Shown here: positions 1 through 13,341 of the stretch, piece after piece | How the letters are laid out: every line of letters starts with the position of its first letter | How positions within the stretch are numbered: the stretch's first letter is position 1 | Source of the DNA: Penium margaritaceum | Taxonomy: Eukaryota; Streptophyta; Zygnematophyceae; Desmidiales; Peniaceae | Direction of reading: 5' to 3' | Assembly: GCA_023375785.1 (NCBI GenBank) | Contig: SZWC01007268.1 | Coordinates: 34,499 to 98,498, forward strand | Length of the DNA stretch: 64,000 bases | Position numbers and translations under genes: made by a program | Notes under the pieces: model-generated | What the model saw: only the letters and a program-made list of their open reading frames with translations | What the model was told of the DNA's origin: nothing | Databases searched by the model: none

Positions 1-330
1 TTTTAGATGGCATCAAACCACATCTTGCAACAGGCTAGGACGTCATGGCTGAAAGGTAGTGAAGTGCTACGTCCTTGGCATATGCTAGGTCCTGCATTCT
101 CACGTGGGAATTTTTGTTCCTGCATTTATGGCCCACTAAGCGTCGACCTCCGGTATCAAAATATCAAACATTTAGGGGTATTCTGGCCATTTGCATGGAC
201 CTCTCTTGTTTGATATTTTTTTCAGATAGGTTCCATCACTTTCTAGAAAATTGCGGCAGAAAAAATTCAAATAGAATGAACATTTTGATACTATTCAGTC
301 AATTTCTCCATGTCAGTGTACGTTTATGAA
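1..330 (+). mobile_element. 3' tail of an upstream family-A chromovirus (polypurine tract plus partial 3' LTR)
   Basis: Bases 1-64 match the sequence just before the 3' LTRs of the next two copies (5717-5793 and 11823-11912): a shared 'atggct...' stretch and then a purine-rich tract ending in gaag. From 65 the sequence reads TGCTACGTCC, the equivalent of LTR starts at 5794 and 11913. It continues with LTR-like text (a 'tttatggccca' block, a 'tttctagaa' block) to about 330. This is therefore the right end of another family-A element whose body lies left of the window. The exact right edge of this LTR is unclear. Bases 331-436 hold nothing I can assign. Confidence 0.6.
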
Positions 331-436
331 GTCTTGTTGTGATAATATCAAAACCCCCACATTCCCAATGGATTTTCTTGAAGCACCCTCTTACAACAAA
401 ACATCTTATGTGTCTCTCGTGTTGAAGGTCCAAGAC

Positions 437-974
437 TATCACATCCTAGACGTACACAATTCCCTTAACGTATGAGTCAGAATTCATGGCCCACCGAGCA
501 TAGACTTTAGGATTTTTACGCTGATTGGCCAAGGGGATTTTTGCTACGTCTCCCAACCTCTTGTGTTTTGAGTCTGAAGGTTCTCACACCTTTCAAAACT
601 TTCAAGAAGGTTCCACAGAAGTATCGCAAACTCTGTCAATATTTTGATAGTGTTTGGCGGACTTATCAATGGTTCTAGGATTTTCCAAAACCGAGCCTTC
701 ATATTCAAAAAATTCTCCAAATTCTTGGTGGATTTTCTTTGAAAAAACACTCCATGTATTGTTGCATGAAACACTTGACTTGAGTGCCAAAGGCCCAACA
801 TATGCCTCATTGTGATTGTCATTACCATATATGTTTGCTTGACATGTTTGACACTTATCATCAAAGTACAATCATTGGAAAATTAAGATAATTTATTTGT
901 TGCCAATCCTTCAATCACATTCTTTTTTCAGCATCTCATCCCTGTGAACAATGAATGTTCCACTCCGCATAACA
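437..974 (+). repeat. 5' LTR of family-A chromovirus copy 1
   Basis: A ~538-bp LTR starting tatcacatcc and ending ...cataaca, two bases before a primer binding site. It aligns along its length with the LTRs at 6389-6938, 11913-12431 and, reversed, 31940-32489. Shared blocks include 'gtacacaa(t/g)tccc', a 'ggcc(a)a...' block, 'cttatc(a)atc-aaagt' and 'catctcatccctgtgaac' near the 3' end. The divergence between copies marks it as old. Confidence 0.65.
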
Positions 975-976
975 CT

Positions 977-986
977 TGGTATCAGA
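977..986 (+). other. primer binding site, copy 1
   Basis: TGGTATCAGA follows the LTR end by two bases. It is the start of the plant-type initiator-Met tRNA primer site (TGGTATCAGAGCC), with the last bases mutated. Confidence 0.65.
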
Positions 987-3900
987 TGATAACGATGTTG
1001 GAGGGAAAGACGACGCATGAACTGCAAGGAAGCAACCTTGCACAAGTCTTTAGCATATCCCTATAATTCATAATTTCTCTGAAATTGTGATGACAAAGGT
1101 CAATGGGGAAAGAGCCCTCGTTAACGAGCAGAAGTAACCGGAGAATAATCCAATAATGGAGGATGAACAGCTTGCGATTAACAATGCTCTCCATGCATAC
1201 CAGACAGAAACGACATCTTTTGCCATAAAAAGCATAGCACCGACAACTCCGAAGACCAGCCAAGTGATGGACCCCTCGGGCTCAGTGAAACCTTTGCCTC
1301 CACTGTTGCCCATAGATTAGATGCCTTGCATGGTGGGAATCACATCAACAAAGATATGTACTAGAAACTTTCAGGAATCAAGAGCCTCAACACCATCTCC
1401 TCCAACAACACAACGTGACGATGGGGAAGCTACACAAATTTCAAATGCATGAAGTAGTAATCACCAAGAGAAATTAAGTTTGTGTGAAACCCAAATGAGA
1501 CCGGCACTCCCTGAGTTATTCAGTCCTGAAAAATCCAAAGGACTGGTGGTCAGGACGTGGCTGACGCGTTTGGAGCTGTACTTTACAGCAATTGGGGTCA
1601 ACAACGAACAAATACTATTGACCTCGCACCCTCATTGTTGCATGGAATGGCTTTCAGTTGGTGGTCCAATCTAAAGACCATCAATTGGCAGCAGGATTAT
1701 AAAGAGCTAGATGAACGGCTCACGCAATAGCTCTCACATCGTCAACAATAGGCATTCTACCTCTCAAGTAGATTAATCCATGGCGTGACTCTTTGACTCC
1801 ATCGGAGAACATGATGGACTTCGCAGGCACCATACTTCTACACTTTGGAAATATGAACAAGAAGTCGGATGCATAGTGTAGGCTTTAACAGCTGTGTCAG
1901 CAGCCCAGTGTGGCGCAGTACACATAGTGTGAATCTTCAACATTGGTGACTCGCCCCCAACAAAATCTGCTTCTATTACAACAGTACCCTCAAATGCAAA
2001 ACTCAATGAATTGTTTGCATTTGGCATCCAAGACAACCTTCCGCAAATGATCACAATGGTCAATTGCCACAACAATGAAAAAACAGTGCTTTGATGTACA
2101 AATCCAACAACTCAAAATCCAAATGTCACAATTTCTATCATGGCAATAGGAGCTCACAGTCGATGGAAAACTGGTATCAGATGGTGATTGACACTAATAA
2201 TAAGTGTAATCAATGACTGTATTGGACCAGTAGGAATCCGGGGCATATCTTGCGTGTCTGTAAAAAATGGGAGCAACAAGCCGAGAAGGGGGAGGATTCA
2301 GAGAGAAATTTGAGGAAAATCTACGTCGACTAGTCATCCATCTGAAAGACTCAAATTTCCACCGATGAGGGTTCCTGAGACCACAGATATTGAAAAGGAT
2401 TACAAGGGAGAACAACGGGCGATTCTGCTACATGTACAACCGAGGGGCTAAAAAAATCGAAGAATAGTGCCAAAACTACTGGATGGAGGAGCTTCTTACA
2501 GCTTTTTAAGCAACGACATGGTTCGGAAGCTGGGTTGAAAAACCAGATCAGGGGTGTTTGAAGGATAACCCATTGACCAACGTTTATAGATCCCCCATCT
2601 TTGCAAAGCTCACCGATTTCAAATCAGATATCTGCACAATGTAACGGTCAAGCAAACTTGTCCAATGAGTAATCAAAAAATCACCGTCAGGTGAGATTTC
2701 TGGTACAGACACAATCCACATGTACACAAGAGTAGCAAAATGGACTACGTCCGCATTGATGGAAAAACAAATACCTACATTCGAACGAGAGACCCATGAT
2801 GCAACGCAAATAGCAAAAATTAATAGAGATGGAAGCAACAAGGGAAGTTAAACAATCACAAAATATGAGCCAATAGGGATGGATGTGGCCAAGACATATT
2901 TGCAACGTAGGGCACAAGCATGTCTAGTCCACATGGAGACAAGAGAAGATGAAGAAATCAAAGTAGAAAAAACGACCACATCAGCCTCAAAGCCTGACAA
3001 GTTTATAGTCATCCCGGAGAAGTTTGAACCACTCTTTTGGGTTCAAAGGTGTTTTCCCAACAAACTACTCCGAGAGTTACCTCCACAATGGGCTTTCGCC
3101 CATGAAATAGACCTCAAACTAGGTTGCAGACCAAAAATGGAGGAGAATTTTTGGATGGGTAATCACAAGCTGACCAAGCTCAAAGTGTAGCTGAATGAGA
3201 TGCTCGTTCAGGAGTTCATGAGGCCATCCACTTGACCCTATGTGGCACATGTACTTTTAGTAAAAACGCAAAACGATGAGATGAAAATGTGGGTAGATTA
3301 TTGAGTGTTGAACAACATCACCATCAAGAACCTCTACCCTTGTTTGTGAGGAAATGAAATTTTTTAACAGCTCCGTGGGATTAAATTTTGACCACAATTG
3401 ACCCACAAAGTAGCTATCATTAAATATTTTTATGTGATTAGAACAGCAAAAAGACGTCATTCCATACCAGATGTGGGTAAATCGAGGTCACGGCTATGTT
3501 GTTCAAACTCACAAATGCCCCCATAGACTTTACGACAACCATGAACAATATTTTTGGACATACCTTGGTGACTTCATTGTCATGTACCTGGAAAGCTCTT
3601 CCGTAGAGGAGCATAATGGATATCACCAAAGTATTCACAAAGTTTTGCAATGGGAGATATTTACAAAACACTCTCAAAATGCGTCTTTGTTTAACATTTG
3701 GTTGATTTTTTGGATCACATCAACGATGGCGGAATGATCACCATGGATGCAAAGAAAGTGGAGGCGGTTGATCATTGGGCAACACCAACCAACATTTTGG
3801 ATGCACATGTATTTTTGGGATTCTACAACTACTACCGTCCATTTGGAAAGGAATACACTTGGTTGTCGGTACCTCTCTCTGATCTCCCTTGTAAAACTAG

Positions 3901-5793
3901 AGAGTGTAATTGGAGATACATCAAACAAGAAGCATTGGAATCCTTACAAAATGCTTTGACCTTGGTGCCACCCTTATAATCTGGCAGATCCAATAATGAA
4001 TTACATCATGGCCACCGATGCATTTGATTGAATAATCGGAGCTATGCCCCTCCAAGATAATTGCGGTTGAGAACATCCGACAATGTACATGTCACAAAAA
4101 CTACGCTAGCCGGAACTCAACTATGCGGTGCACAAAAACAAATCCCAGTCATTAAAACATTTAAGATGTTACAAAATTACTTGGAATGTAGGTGAAGCAT
4201 CATTCGCACTGACCACCAAGGACTCAAATATCTCAAGACTCAGAAAAGTCTGAGTTGTCAACAAAATCGATCCTTGAGTTCAACTTTGACTAAGACATCA
4301 AGTACCAACCTGAAAAAACAAATTCAGAGGATAGTCTGATCAGAATTAACATTTGATATCAACACGTTACTCATCAAATGAGGCCCATATCTTGCAAGTT
4401 CTACAAGGAACTCGATGGGTACCACAAAAACAAATTCCAGTTCCATGATCCCTACTAGCAACGATGATTCATTTGCCAGGTCTTGATACCACCAAACGAG
4501 GAGCTACAGCGAATACGAGTGGAGGAGTGTCATGACACAAGTCCAAGTGGAAACTTTGGCGAGGAAAATACACTCAAGATGTTACCAAAATTTTATTAGT
4601 GTGATTTGATGCAGACATACATGGAAAACGTTTGCAAATTGTGCGACACTTATCATTGGTAAAATTTTCGTAAAAGAACACCTGAACAACTCCAATCCCT
4701 CTGTGTTTTGATGAACCCGTGGGTCGACATCAGCATGTATTTTTTTACGGGGTCATCTGCCACTCCAGAGGGTTATGATGACATCATTGTGGTGGTGAAC
4801 TGGTTTTTTAAAATATTACACTTCATCATGACAATAGATACCGTCACCATAGGAGGAACAACATGTCTGTTCTGAATTAGATTGTGTGACTACATGACGT
4901 GCTATACACCATTATCAGCGATTGAGATAACTGTTTTGCTAGCTATTTTTTAGAAAAGATGATGACATGTTATGACATTTGGATACTGAAATCACTTGCA
5001 TTCCATCCTCAAACCAACGGGCAGACTGCGCAAAATTATCAGATGCTCAAAGACCTTCTCCACAATCTATATAAGCTGCACAACAATGAATGTACTGCAA
5101 TACTGATGACCACCAATCTCACATACAACTTGGACAATTATTATTGTAACAAGTAAAATTCTGTTCAAGCTATTTATATGATAACATTCCCACCACATCA
5201 ACAAGAATCCAGAGCCATAGCAAAATTCATATGGTTGACATCCATAGACAGGATGTCTCCAGATTTGTGGAGGAAACACAATAGAATCTTGGAAAGACAC
5301 AGCCACCTACCAAGTGACAGCTAACCAACATCGCAGTGATGATGTGTTCAATGCTGAAGACCACAAACTACTCAGCTCCGTGATTATCAAATTCTATGGA
5401 CAAGACATTGCGAAGCTCAAACCCTAATGGTTTGGCCTTTCTGAGATCAAGCGAATGCAAACTCAAGTCATCGCTCAACTTTGCGTACCATACTTCATGG
5501 CAATCTACCCTCTTTTTCTCGTCAACAAGTTCAAGCACTAATGGAACCCCATCATGAACTTCCCCAATCAAGACTTTGCTCATGTGTCCCCTATTTAATA
5601 AGATGCAGATACAGAGTACATGATTGAAGACATCCTCAGACATCAATGCCCTAGAAATTTCACGAATTACTTGGCCATGATGGGAGCCCTACAACAACCT
5701 CAAAGATTTCAACAATCCAATTGATGGCTACTATAGGCATCACCAACCTAAATTTGCTAATGCGTTGAGATGTCATGGCTAAAAGTGAGGAAG
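987..5793 (+). pseudogene. gag-pol remnant of family-A chromovirus copy 1
   Basis: A heavily decayed Ty3/gypsy polyprotein gene read left to right. Visible pieces, in order: a gag fragment (1480-1674, with VRTWLTRLELYFTA); an aspartic protease fragment near 2470-2540 (LLDGGASYSFLSNDMV); a pre-RT segment (2990-3190); RT fragments; the RT/RNase H connection (3698-3979, with VFLGFYNYYRPF); an RNase H start near 4000; an integrase C-terminal motif (about 4990-5030, FHPQTNGQTA); and a chromodomain relic near 5600-5690. Dozens of stops and frameshifts rule out function. The order protease-RT-RNase H-integrase-chromodomain places it among the chromoviruses. A purine tract at 5780-5793 precedes the 3' LTR. 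Confidence 0.8.
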
Positions 5794-6388
5794 TATTACG
5801 TCCTCGGCGTACACAAGTATCTAAAATTTTGTGAGTGGCCATTTTATTCCTTACATTCATGGCCCACAACACGTCAACCTCAAGCTGGATCGGCTGTGAG
5901 CATTTTGGCTACATGACCTCACCTCTGGGGTTTTCCTTCTGAAGGTATTGACACTTTTGGCCGCTTTCTAGAAGGTTCAACAGAATTATACACTTCAACA
6001 CATAAAAGTGCACCTATTGCTAAATACAAATTATCCATTTGATTTTTCTTCTGCTCTGTGCCTCATCCCTGTGAACCATCTACATTTTGCTGAGTGAAAC
6101 AAAGACCCTTGTTATGCTTCATGTCGGATTTTGCTCTTGTGCATAGACAGTAAAAAATTTTGTTACTTGTCATCAAAGTGTAATCAATTTTGACTAAAAA
6201 TATCCAATCAACTCAATTCCTTGAATCGCCTTCTACTATGCATGTTTCAATCTGTGAACCATCTACGTTTTTCTGGGAATGAGATTTAGAAAATCTTCAC
6301 ATAAGATATGTAACAATAACATAGTCTAAAACATTTGGCTTTATGAAAAGCAAGCTAATGAGGTAATAATTGGCTTTTGTCAAACCTG
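5794..6388 (+). repeat. 3' LTR of copy 1 plus nested LTR debris
   Basis: 5794 begins TATTACGTCC, a family-A LTR start, and an LTR end (catccctgtgaaccat...gtgaaaca) follows at about 6101. This LTR lacks roughly 200 bp of its middle. From about 6150 to 6290 a second LTR-3'-end-like block appears ('catcaaagtgtaatc', 'ctgtgaaccatctacg'). The next complete LTR starts at 6389. Two or more LTRs have therefore collapsed against each other here. Confidence 0.5.
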
Positions 6389-6938
6389 TGTTATGTCCCC
6401 AATGTACACAAGTCCCGAAACTATGAGATTTGGCATTCTTGTCATTTTATTCATGTCCCATCACGTGTAGAATTTATCATTTTTACTTCATTCGGCCGAG
6501 GGAGTTTTGGCCAACTACCCCGACCACAAGTGTTTTGTTCCAAACGTTTCGGAAAACTTTGACCACCTTCCAGAAAGGTCAACTAAAGTGCCACAAACTA
6601 CATGGATGTTTCGATTTTGTTATGTTGACTTCTCAATAATTCTAGACTTTTATTAAGAATTGCCTCAATATCATCGAAGACCCCAAACTTCTCGGCAAAG
6701 CTTCATGAAGCAGCCATTCACAACACAACCTCGCATGCGTCACTTAGATTAAGCGCCAAAGACCCGACATATGTCTAGTTCTCATTTGCGGCATTGTATA
6801 TGTGTGCTGGACTTAATCAGCACTTTTCACCAAAGTAAACTCAATGCTTAATAGCAATTATCCATTTTCCCAAATCCTTGAATCATCTTTCTTTGCACCT
6901 CATCCCTGTGAACCACATGTAATCCGGTGAGCGTAACA
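6389..6938 (+). repeat. 5' LTR of family-A chromovirus copy 2
   Basis: 550 bp, starting TGTTATGTCC and ending GCGTAACA, with canonical TG...CA ends. The primer site TGGTATCGGAGG starts two bases later. The reversed LTR at 31940-32489 has the same length. Confidence 0.7.
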
Positions 6939-6940
6939 CT

Positions 6941-6952
6941 TGGTATCGGAGG
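6941..6952 (+). other. primer binding site, copy 2
   Basis: TGGTATCGGAGG, differing by two bases from the initiator-Met primer site TGGTATCAGAGC. Confidence 0.6.
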
Positions 6953-9900
6953 GCACCAGCACTGGAGGAGCAACCAAAGCATTAGCTACCTCGCTAAAAA
7001 CATTGCATGACTCTTTAGCACGTCCCCACCACCAAGGATTTTGCAGACTCTGTGAAGACAATGATGAACGAAGCGAGCGCACCCGGCTACAAGTAGAATT
7101 AACAACAAAAACTCTGAAAATGATGGATCAGCAGCATACAAGGAACAATGCTCTCCAAACAAACTATATGAAAGTGACAACATTTGCGGCGAAGGGCACA
7201 GCACCAAAGAACCCAACAACCAACTTTGTGACGGACCCCTCTGGCTCAGTGAACCCTCCGCCCCCGTCATAGCCCATGGGGATAAAACTTGGCACAATGG
7301 GAGACACCGGGTAACAAGCACGAATCAACAAAGAAGTATAACACAAATTGTAAGGACTCAAGAACCTCAACACCCATCTTCTCCAACAACTCAACGCGCT
7401 AATGGAGGAGCTTCAAAATTCTTGTGCATGCAAAACAGTGCTCACCGAGAGAAATTTGTAACTCTCGAGTGAACCCAAGATTTGACTTGCACATCGTGAA
7501 TTATATGATTTCATAAACTCCAAGGGACCAATGGTCAAGGTGTGGATGACGATTTTGAAGGTGTGCTTCACTACTGTTGGGGTTAAAAATGACAAAAAGA
7601 AATTTACCTCACGACCTTGCTTTTGTGTTGGCGGTCCGATCTAAAGGCCATCCAAAGGCAATAGGAGAACAATGGAGCTGGATCGACGGCTCATGCGACC
7701 ACTCTCACATCATCGAGCACATGAATACTACCTCTCAAGCTGATCAATCCGACATGGCACGACTTCCTCACGCCTTCAAAAACATGGAGCAAAATTGCAC
7801 ATGCTAGACTTGCACACTTTAGGAAGCTAAATGAGAAATCTGACACGCGTCATAGACTCGAATGTCTGAATTAACAATCCAGAGTCACGGGGTATACTCA
7901 GCATTTATGTGAAATCATCACCTACTGGGACCTCGCCCCTGACAAACTGTGTATCTACTAAAACAATGGCCTTAAGCAAGATATTTTGACAAGAAACTAC
8001 CATTTTTTGCATTCAGGACGACCTTCTCAAAATGATCACAATAGCTGACCGCATCGAGAGTGCCGACTACAATGCTCGGATGTAGGGATCCAATGGATGG
8101 TGACCCCAAAAACACAATCCTCATCACGGCAGAGGAAAGTCACATTCAGCAGAAACCTCGTTTGCGACGGAGATTGACGTCGTCGATCAGCGCAAGCACT
8201 TGCTCTACTAGACTTGCCAAATCCCGGGTCAAATCTCATACAACTGTAAAAAATGGCAACAATAATACAAATGGGGGGAAGTTACAGCACAGGAGTGAGG
8301 AGTCAGGAAATGGTAGGGGAAAGGAGAAGCTGCCAAAGGGTCTTGTCCGGTCAAAAACATCTACGCCGACCGATTGTCCATCTGAGCGGCTCACATTGCC
8401 ACAGACAAGGATACTTAAGATCGCAAAGGTTGACAAGGGATACGAGGATGACCACCTGGTGATACTACTATGAATACAACCGATGGGTTATAAAAGATGA
8501 AAAACGGTACAAGAACTACTAGATGGAGGGATTTTTTACAATTTCTTCAGCAACGACATGGTTCAGAAGCTGGGTTTGCAAACTGAACCAGATGTGTTTG
8601 ACGGAAAAACCATGGCCAAAAGACTATAAATCTGCCAAATTCTCAAACAACTCCAACTACAAATCGGATATCCGCACAAAGTAACCGTCTGGAGCACTTG
8701 CAAATGAGTGACCACAAAATAATCCACAGATACGATTTCCTCTACCGGTAGAATCTATAGTTTGACTGGAGCATTGGCACACTCCACGTCAGCATCAATA
8801 GTAGAAAGCAACACTTGCCTATGGTTGAGCGACCCATGATGCAAAGGTGATTACAGGAACCAACAAAGGTTGAAGCAGCAGAGAAAGCTGCGACAACTAC
8901 AAAAATCCAGTTGATAACTGTAGATGTGGCCAAGTAATACTTGAAACACGGAGCCCAAGCCTGGCTTGTCCTTGTGGAAGTAGGGGAAAGTGAAGATATC
9001 ACAGCTGCCAAAGAAACACTAGTGGCATTGATACCTTAAACATTCACACTTGCATGAAAGGAGTTTGGGGAGCTCATTAAGGAGTTTGAAGCGGTTTTTC
9101 CCCATGAACTGCCGCGAGATATACCCCTCCAAAGAAACATCGACCATCAAATAGATATAAATCTAGACAGGAGAAGGAAAGTGAAAGTGACATATTCGAT
9201 GAGTGACCACGAGCTGACCAAACTCAAGAAGCAACTGGACGAGATGTTAAGTCACGGGTTCATCACGCTATCGACAAGTGGCACCTACACTTTTCATGAA
9301 AAAATAAAACCGGAGAGATGTAGATGTGCGTGGACTATCAAGCGTTGAATGAAATTAACATCGAGAAATACTACCCCCTCCTACGAGAAGAAAAACGTTT
9401 TGACCGACTCCATGGGTCCAAATGTTTTAGCAAAATTGAACTACACAGCGGCTATCATCAGATCCATGTATCGCATGAGGATGTCAAGAAGACAACATGT
9501 TGCACCTGATACGAGCACTTTGAGTTCACAGTCACACCATTCGGACTCATAGATTCCCTTACAATGTTCATGGTAGTGATAAACAATATCTTTCGCCCAC
9601 ACCTTGACAAACTTCTCATCGTGTATCTTGAGAAAATTTTGGTATACACCTGCACTCCGGAGGAGCACAATGGACATCTCCGATAAGTTGTTGAGATTTT
9701 ACAAAGAGATTTTTTTGTCTCAGAATGCAAGTTTGGTCACCGTTCAATCGATTGTTTTGGGCCACATCATCAACGGAGGATAAATCACCATGTAGCCAAA
9801 GAAGGTGGATGTGGTCACTGATTGGCCGTCGCCTACAAATGTTTGGGACATCCAAGTATTTTTGGGCTTCTCCAACTACCATTGTCAATTTGCGAATGAC

Positions 9901-11912
9901 TAAGCCAGAATGTTAGCGCCTTTCTCCAATCTCACCCAGAAACCGACCAAGTAGAATGGAGGGAATAGAAAATAAGAAGCATCCAACTCTTTGAGAAACG
10001 ATCTAACCTCGGTGCAAGCTTTATGATTGGTAGATCCAACAGTGGACTACATCATGGCCACCAATGTGTCCAATCAAGCCATTGGAATCGTTCTCCTCCA
10101 AGACAATGACGACGGAGAACAACGGGTCGTGTACATGTCACAAAAGATACGTGGGCTGGAACTCAACTTTGTAGTGCACAAAAACGAAATGGTGGTAGTC
10201 ATGTACGTGTTTAAGACATGGTAGTGCTACTTAGAATACCGACGATGCATCATCCGCACCGAACATCACGCATTGAAATATCTTATGACTCAGCCAAATC
10301 TCAACCATCAACAAATTTGATGGATGCAATTCCTCGATTCCAACTTCCATTATGATATCAAGTCCCGACCGGGAAAAACTAATCCAGCGGATTCTCCAAG
10401 TTGATGACCAAATTTAATTGCCAAGATCATCACGTTGCACGTCGAACAAGAATGGTACATCACAAAACTATTCACAAAATATTACAAAGAATTCAGCGGG
10501 TACGATAAAACCAAGGTTTGGTTTGACGGCCCATACTAGCGATGATGATTCACTTGCCAAGTCATCGTTCCACCATGCGAGGAGTTAAAAAGGATGCTAC
10601 TAGAGGAATTCCGTGACATCGGTCCAGGTGGATACTTTGGCGAGGATAAGATGCTCAGGAAGCTGGCAAAATACTACTAGTGGGACAAGATACAGATTGA
10701 CGTGGCGTCCTACTGCAAATTGTGCGACACCTATCAGAGACAAAAATCTCATCGCATGCACCCACTCGGCCTACTCGGGCCCCTACCGGTTCCGACAAAA
10801 ACGTGTGCCGATATCAGCATGGATTTTGTGATGGGAGTGCCTGCCACTCCCGAGGGATAAGATGTCATCCTCGTCCTGGTGGATGGATTTTCATTAATTT
10901 TGTATTTCATTCCAACAACAACCACTGTCACTACAGAGGGAACAACATGGTTATTTCTAAACCAGATCATGCAGCTACACAGCATGCCATGCGCCATTAT
11001 GAGTGACAAAGACAACCGCATTACTAGTCATTTTTGGCACAAACTGAGTATGCATTATTGCAATCAGACCCATCTATCATCAGCGTTCAATCCTCAGACC
11101 AATGGGCAAACCGAGCGGGCCAAGTAGTCGCTAAAGAAACTCCTCTGCACTTTAAGCGAGTCCAAAAGCACCAATTGGGACACAAAAAATCCAATCACTG
11201 AAATCGTATACAACTCCGCCACTTCCAGTACAACTGGTAAATTTCATTTCAAGATGGTGTACACAACGTTTCCTACCACACCGGCTGGATTGTAGAGTCA
11301 GAGTAATTTCCCCGCGGTTGGCATCCACCATACGGACTTTGCAAGCTTCTCGGAGGAAACAAGACAAACCCTCTTGAAGAATAAAGCAACCATTAAGCAA
11401 GCGGCCAATTGACATCGGTGTGATGACGTATTTAGTGTTGACGATCGTGTCCTCTTCTCGAAAAAATCCAACTTCAAGGATAGGATTTTGCAAAGCTTAA
11501 ATCTCACTTGTTGAGATCGCTTTAGATTTAGTGAATAGAAACCCTAGTTTTTGCTCAGAATTTCTTTCCTAATGGCATGGCAATACATCCTCTCTTTCAC
11601 ATCATCAAGCTTAAGCACTAGCGGGACCCGAGCACAAACTTCTCGGGCAGAGATGTCGCACCTGCACCTCCTGTACAAGTGGACAGGGATACGGAGTATG
11701 TGATGGAAGACATCCTCGGACATCGACGGTGTGGAAAATGACCAAATATCTGGTCAAGTGGCACGGCTACAATGCCGCGCATAACAACTACGAGCTCCAT
11801 GATAACCTTGAAGGTGTCAATCATCTAATCAATGGCTACTACCATCTTCACTGATCTACGTCTAATAATGCACCGAGACGTTGTGGTTGAAAGGGATGGA
11901 AGTATTACATCC
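6953..11912 (+). pseudogene. gag-pol remnant of family-A chromovirus copy 2 (with chromodomain)
   Basis: The best-preserved family-A body, still full of stops and frameshifts. Gag-like sequence lies at 7500-8470 and an aspartic-protease relic at 8517-8590 (LLDGG...NDMVQKLGL). RT lies at 9060-9660, with MCVDYQALNE and KIELHSGYHQI; its catalytic YLDD is changed to YLEK (near 9622), so RT would be dead. RNase H starts near 10027 (YIMATNVSNQAIGIVLLQD). Integrase lies at 10560-11280, with SMDFVMGVPATPEG and FNPQTNGQTERAK. A chromodomain lies at about 11680-11823 (EDILGHR, then YLVKWHGYNAAHNNYEL). The purine tract gaaagggatggaag ends at 11912. Copy 1 and the reversed copy at 27869-31939 show the same motifs. 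Confidence 0.85.
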
Positions 11913-12431
11913 ATGATGTACATAAGTCCCTTAATGCCGCAAGTTGATGTATGTATCATTACAATCCTGGCCCATTGTGTGCTAAATTCAAGATTTTTAC
12001 GTGGTTCGGCTGAGGGTATTTTGTCCAACTGCCCCGACTGTCCGGTGTTCCGTTTCAATTTTTTGACAGCTTTGACCACCTTCCAAATTTTTTGACAAAA
12101 GAATCGTAAACTAAATCAATTTTTTGATATTGTTTTGGTCGACTTCTCAATGTTTCTAGACCTTTTTAAAGAAGCGCCTCGATATTATCGAAACCTCCCG
12201 ACTCCTCGGCGGAGCTTCTCCAAGAAGCCACTCACAACGTGACCTCTCATGCGTCGCTCAACTCAAGCACTGAAGACCTAACATGACCCAACATATACAA
12301 GGCATTGTATATATGCGCTCGACTCACTTGACACTTTGTAATAAAACCTATCCTTTTGTCCCAAATCTCTTAATCATCTTTTGTCCCAGACCTTATCCCT
12401 ATAAACCACCTACATTCCGTTCGGTGTAACA
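11913..12431 (+). repeat. 3' LTR of family-A chromovirus copy 2
   Basis: 519 bp, from tattacatcc to ggtgtaaca, aligned with the LTR at 6389-6938. Unlike the 5' LTRs, it is not followed by a primer site, so it closes the array. Bases 12432-12616 hold nothing recognisable. Confidence 0.65.
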
Positions 12432-12616
12432 AATTGGCCCTCCTTTACAAAGGGGGTAAGATTGAAGTTTCAAATCAAAGGGATGAAGTTGTCTCATGTT
12501 CAGAACGTGTGGGAATGTTTGGTGTGTACTCTGAGAGCAAAGGTGACTTTAGGATTTCCGTAGGAAAGTGGGTAAGCTGACATGCTGAGCGCAAACATGG
12601 GGCCGAGTTGGGATCT

Positions 12617-12930
12617 GGCCTGGCTGTCCGGTCAACCTTTACGCTGCCCCATCCCCATCCTTCGTGAGCGCTGGCCCCAAGCTCCCCCCAACGCACCCAC
12701 ACACTGCAGGCTGCTGCTCAGAACAGGCCTGGGTCGGCCAGTGAATGCCTACGGTCAATCTACTCGCTGCCCCTACTCCATCCTTCGTGCGCGCCGGCCG
12801 AAAGCCCCCCCTCCCCCAACGCACCCACAAGCGGCAGGCCGCCACTTAAAACAGGTCTGGGCCAGCCTGTGACCACCAACAGTCAACCTACCCGCCACCC
12901 CACCCCCATCCTTCGCACCCGCCGGCCCAG
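12617..12930. repeat. GC-rich tandem repeat flanking the Harbinger element
   Basis: About 2.6 diverged copies of a ~110-128-bp unit begin at 12617, 12726 and 12854. Each starts gg(c/t)ctgg and holds 'ccatccttcg' and 'caacgcaccca(c)a'. The third copy runs into the left TIR. The block 'caaacgcacccacacgcggcaggc' style sequence just outside the right TIR (17251-17274) is in the same direct orientation, so the element seems to have landed inside this repeat family. Confidence 0.5.
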
Positions 12931-12933
12931 GGG

Positions 12934-12968
12934 CTGGTCCAGACTCGCCGGACTCCGGCACGGCAGAG
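12934..12968 (+). repeat. left terminal inverted repeat of Harbinger element
   Basis: Starts CTGGTCCAGACTCG. It matches the reverse complement of 17211-17245 at 32 of 35 positions, counted by eye. Confidence 0.75.
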
Positions 12969-12986
12969 AATGCGGGTGAATAGACT

Positions 12987-13104
12987 CTGCCGCAGACCCT
13001 GCCGCAGAGTTTCCCGCTGACTCTGCCGGAGGCTGCAGGACTCCGGCAGCCACCTTCCGGGAAAAACGGGACCTTATTTCCCGCTCGAAAATCTTCTGCG
13101 GCAG
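12987..13104. repeat. left subterminal CTGCCGCAGA repeats
   Basis: The decamer CTGCCGCAGA occurs at 12987-12996 and 12999-13008, and inverted (TCTGCGGCAG) at 13095-13104. The same decamer recurs three times at the other end of the element. Such subterminal repeats are plausible binding sites for the transposase or its Myb-like partner (inference). Confidence 0.6.
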
Positions 13105-13341
13105 AAGCCGTTGACGCACGTGTCCGTGACGACCGGGGTTGAACCCGGTCCCTGTCGGTTCGCAACGGTCTACCGGGTCGACGCGAGCCGCAAGTGGCAT
13201 CGTCACTCGCATCTTCGCGTCGCCCACACATCGCGTCGCCCACTCCCCTTCCAATCACGCGCTCCCGTGTGCATGGCCGAGGCCTATTTCACAAGTGACA
13301 AGCGACTAGCGAACAAGTGTCAGTCAAAAAAGCCCTCCGCT

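Noticed and set aside
12773-13258. 161-aa minus-strand frame across the Harbinger left end
   Set aside because: Spans the TIR and GC-rich flanking repeats; compositional open frame.
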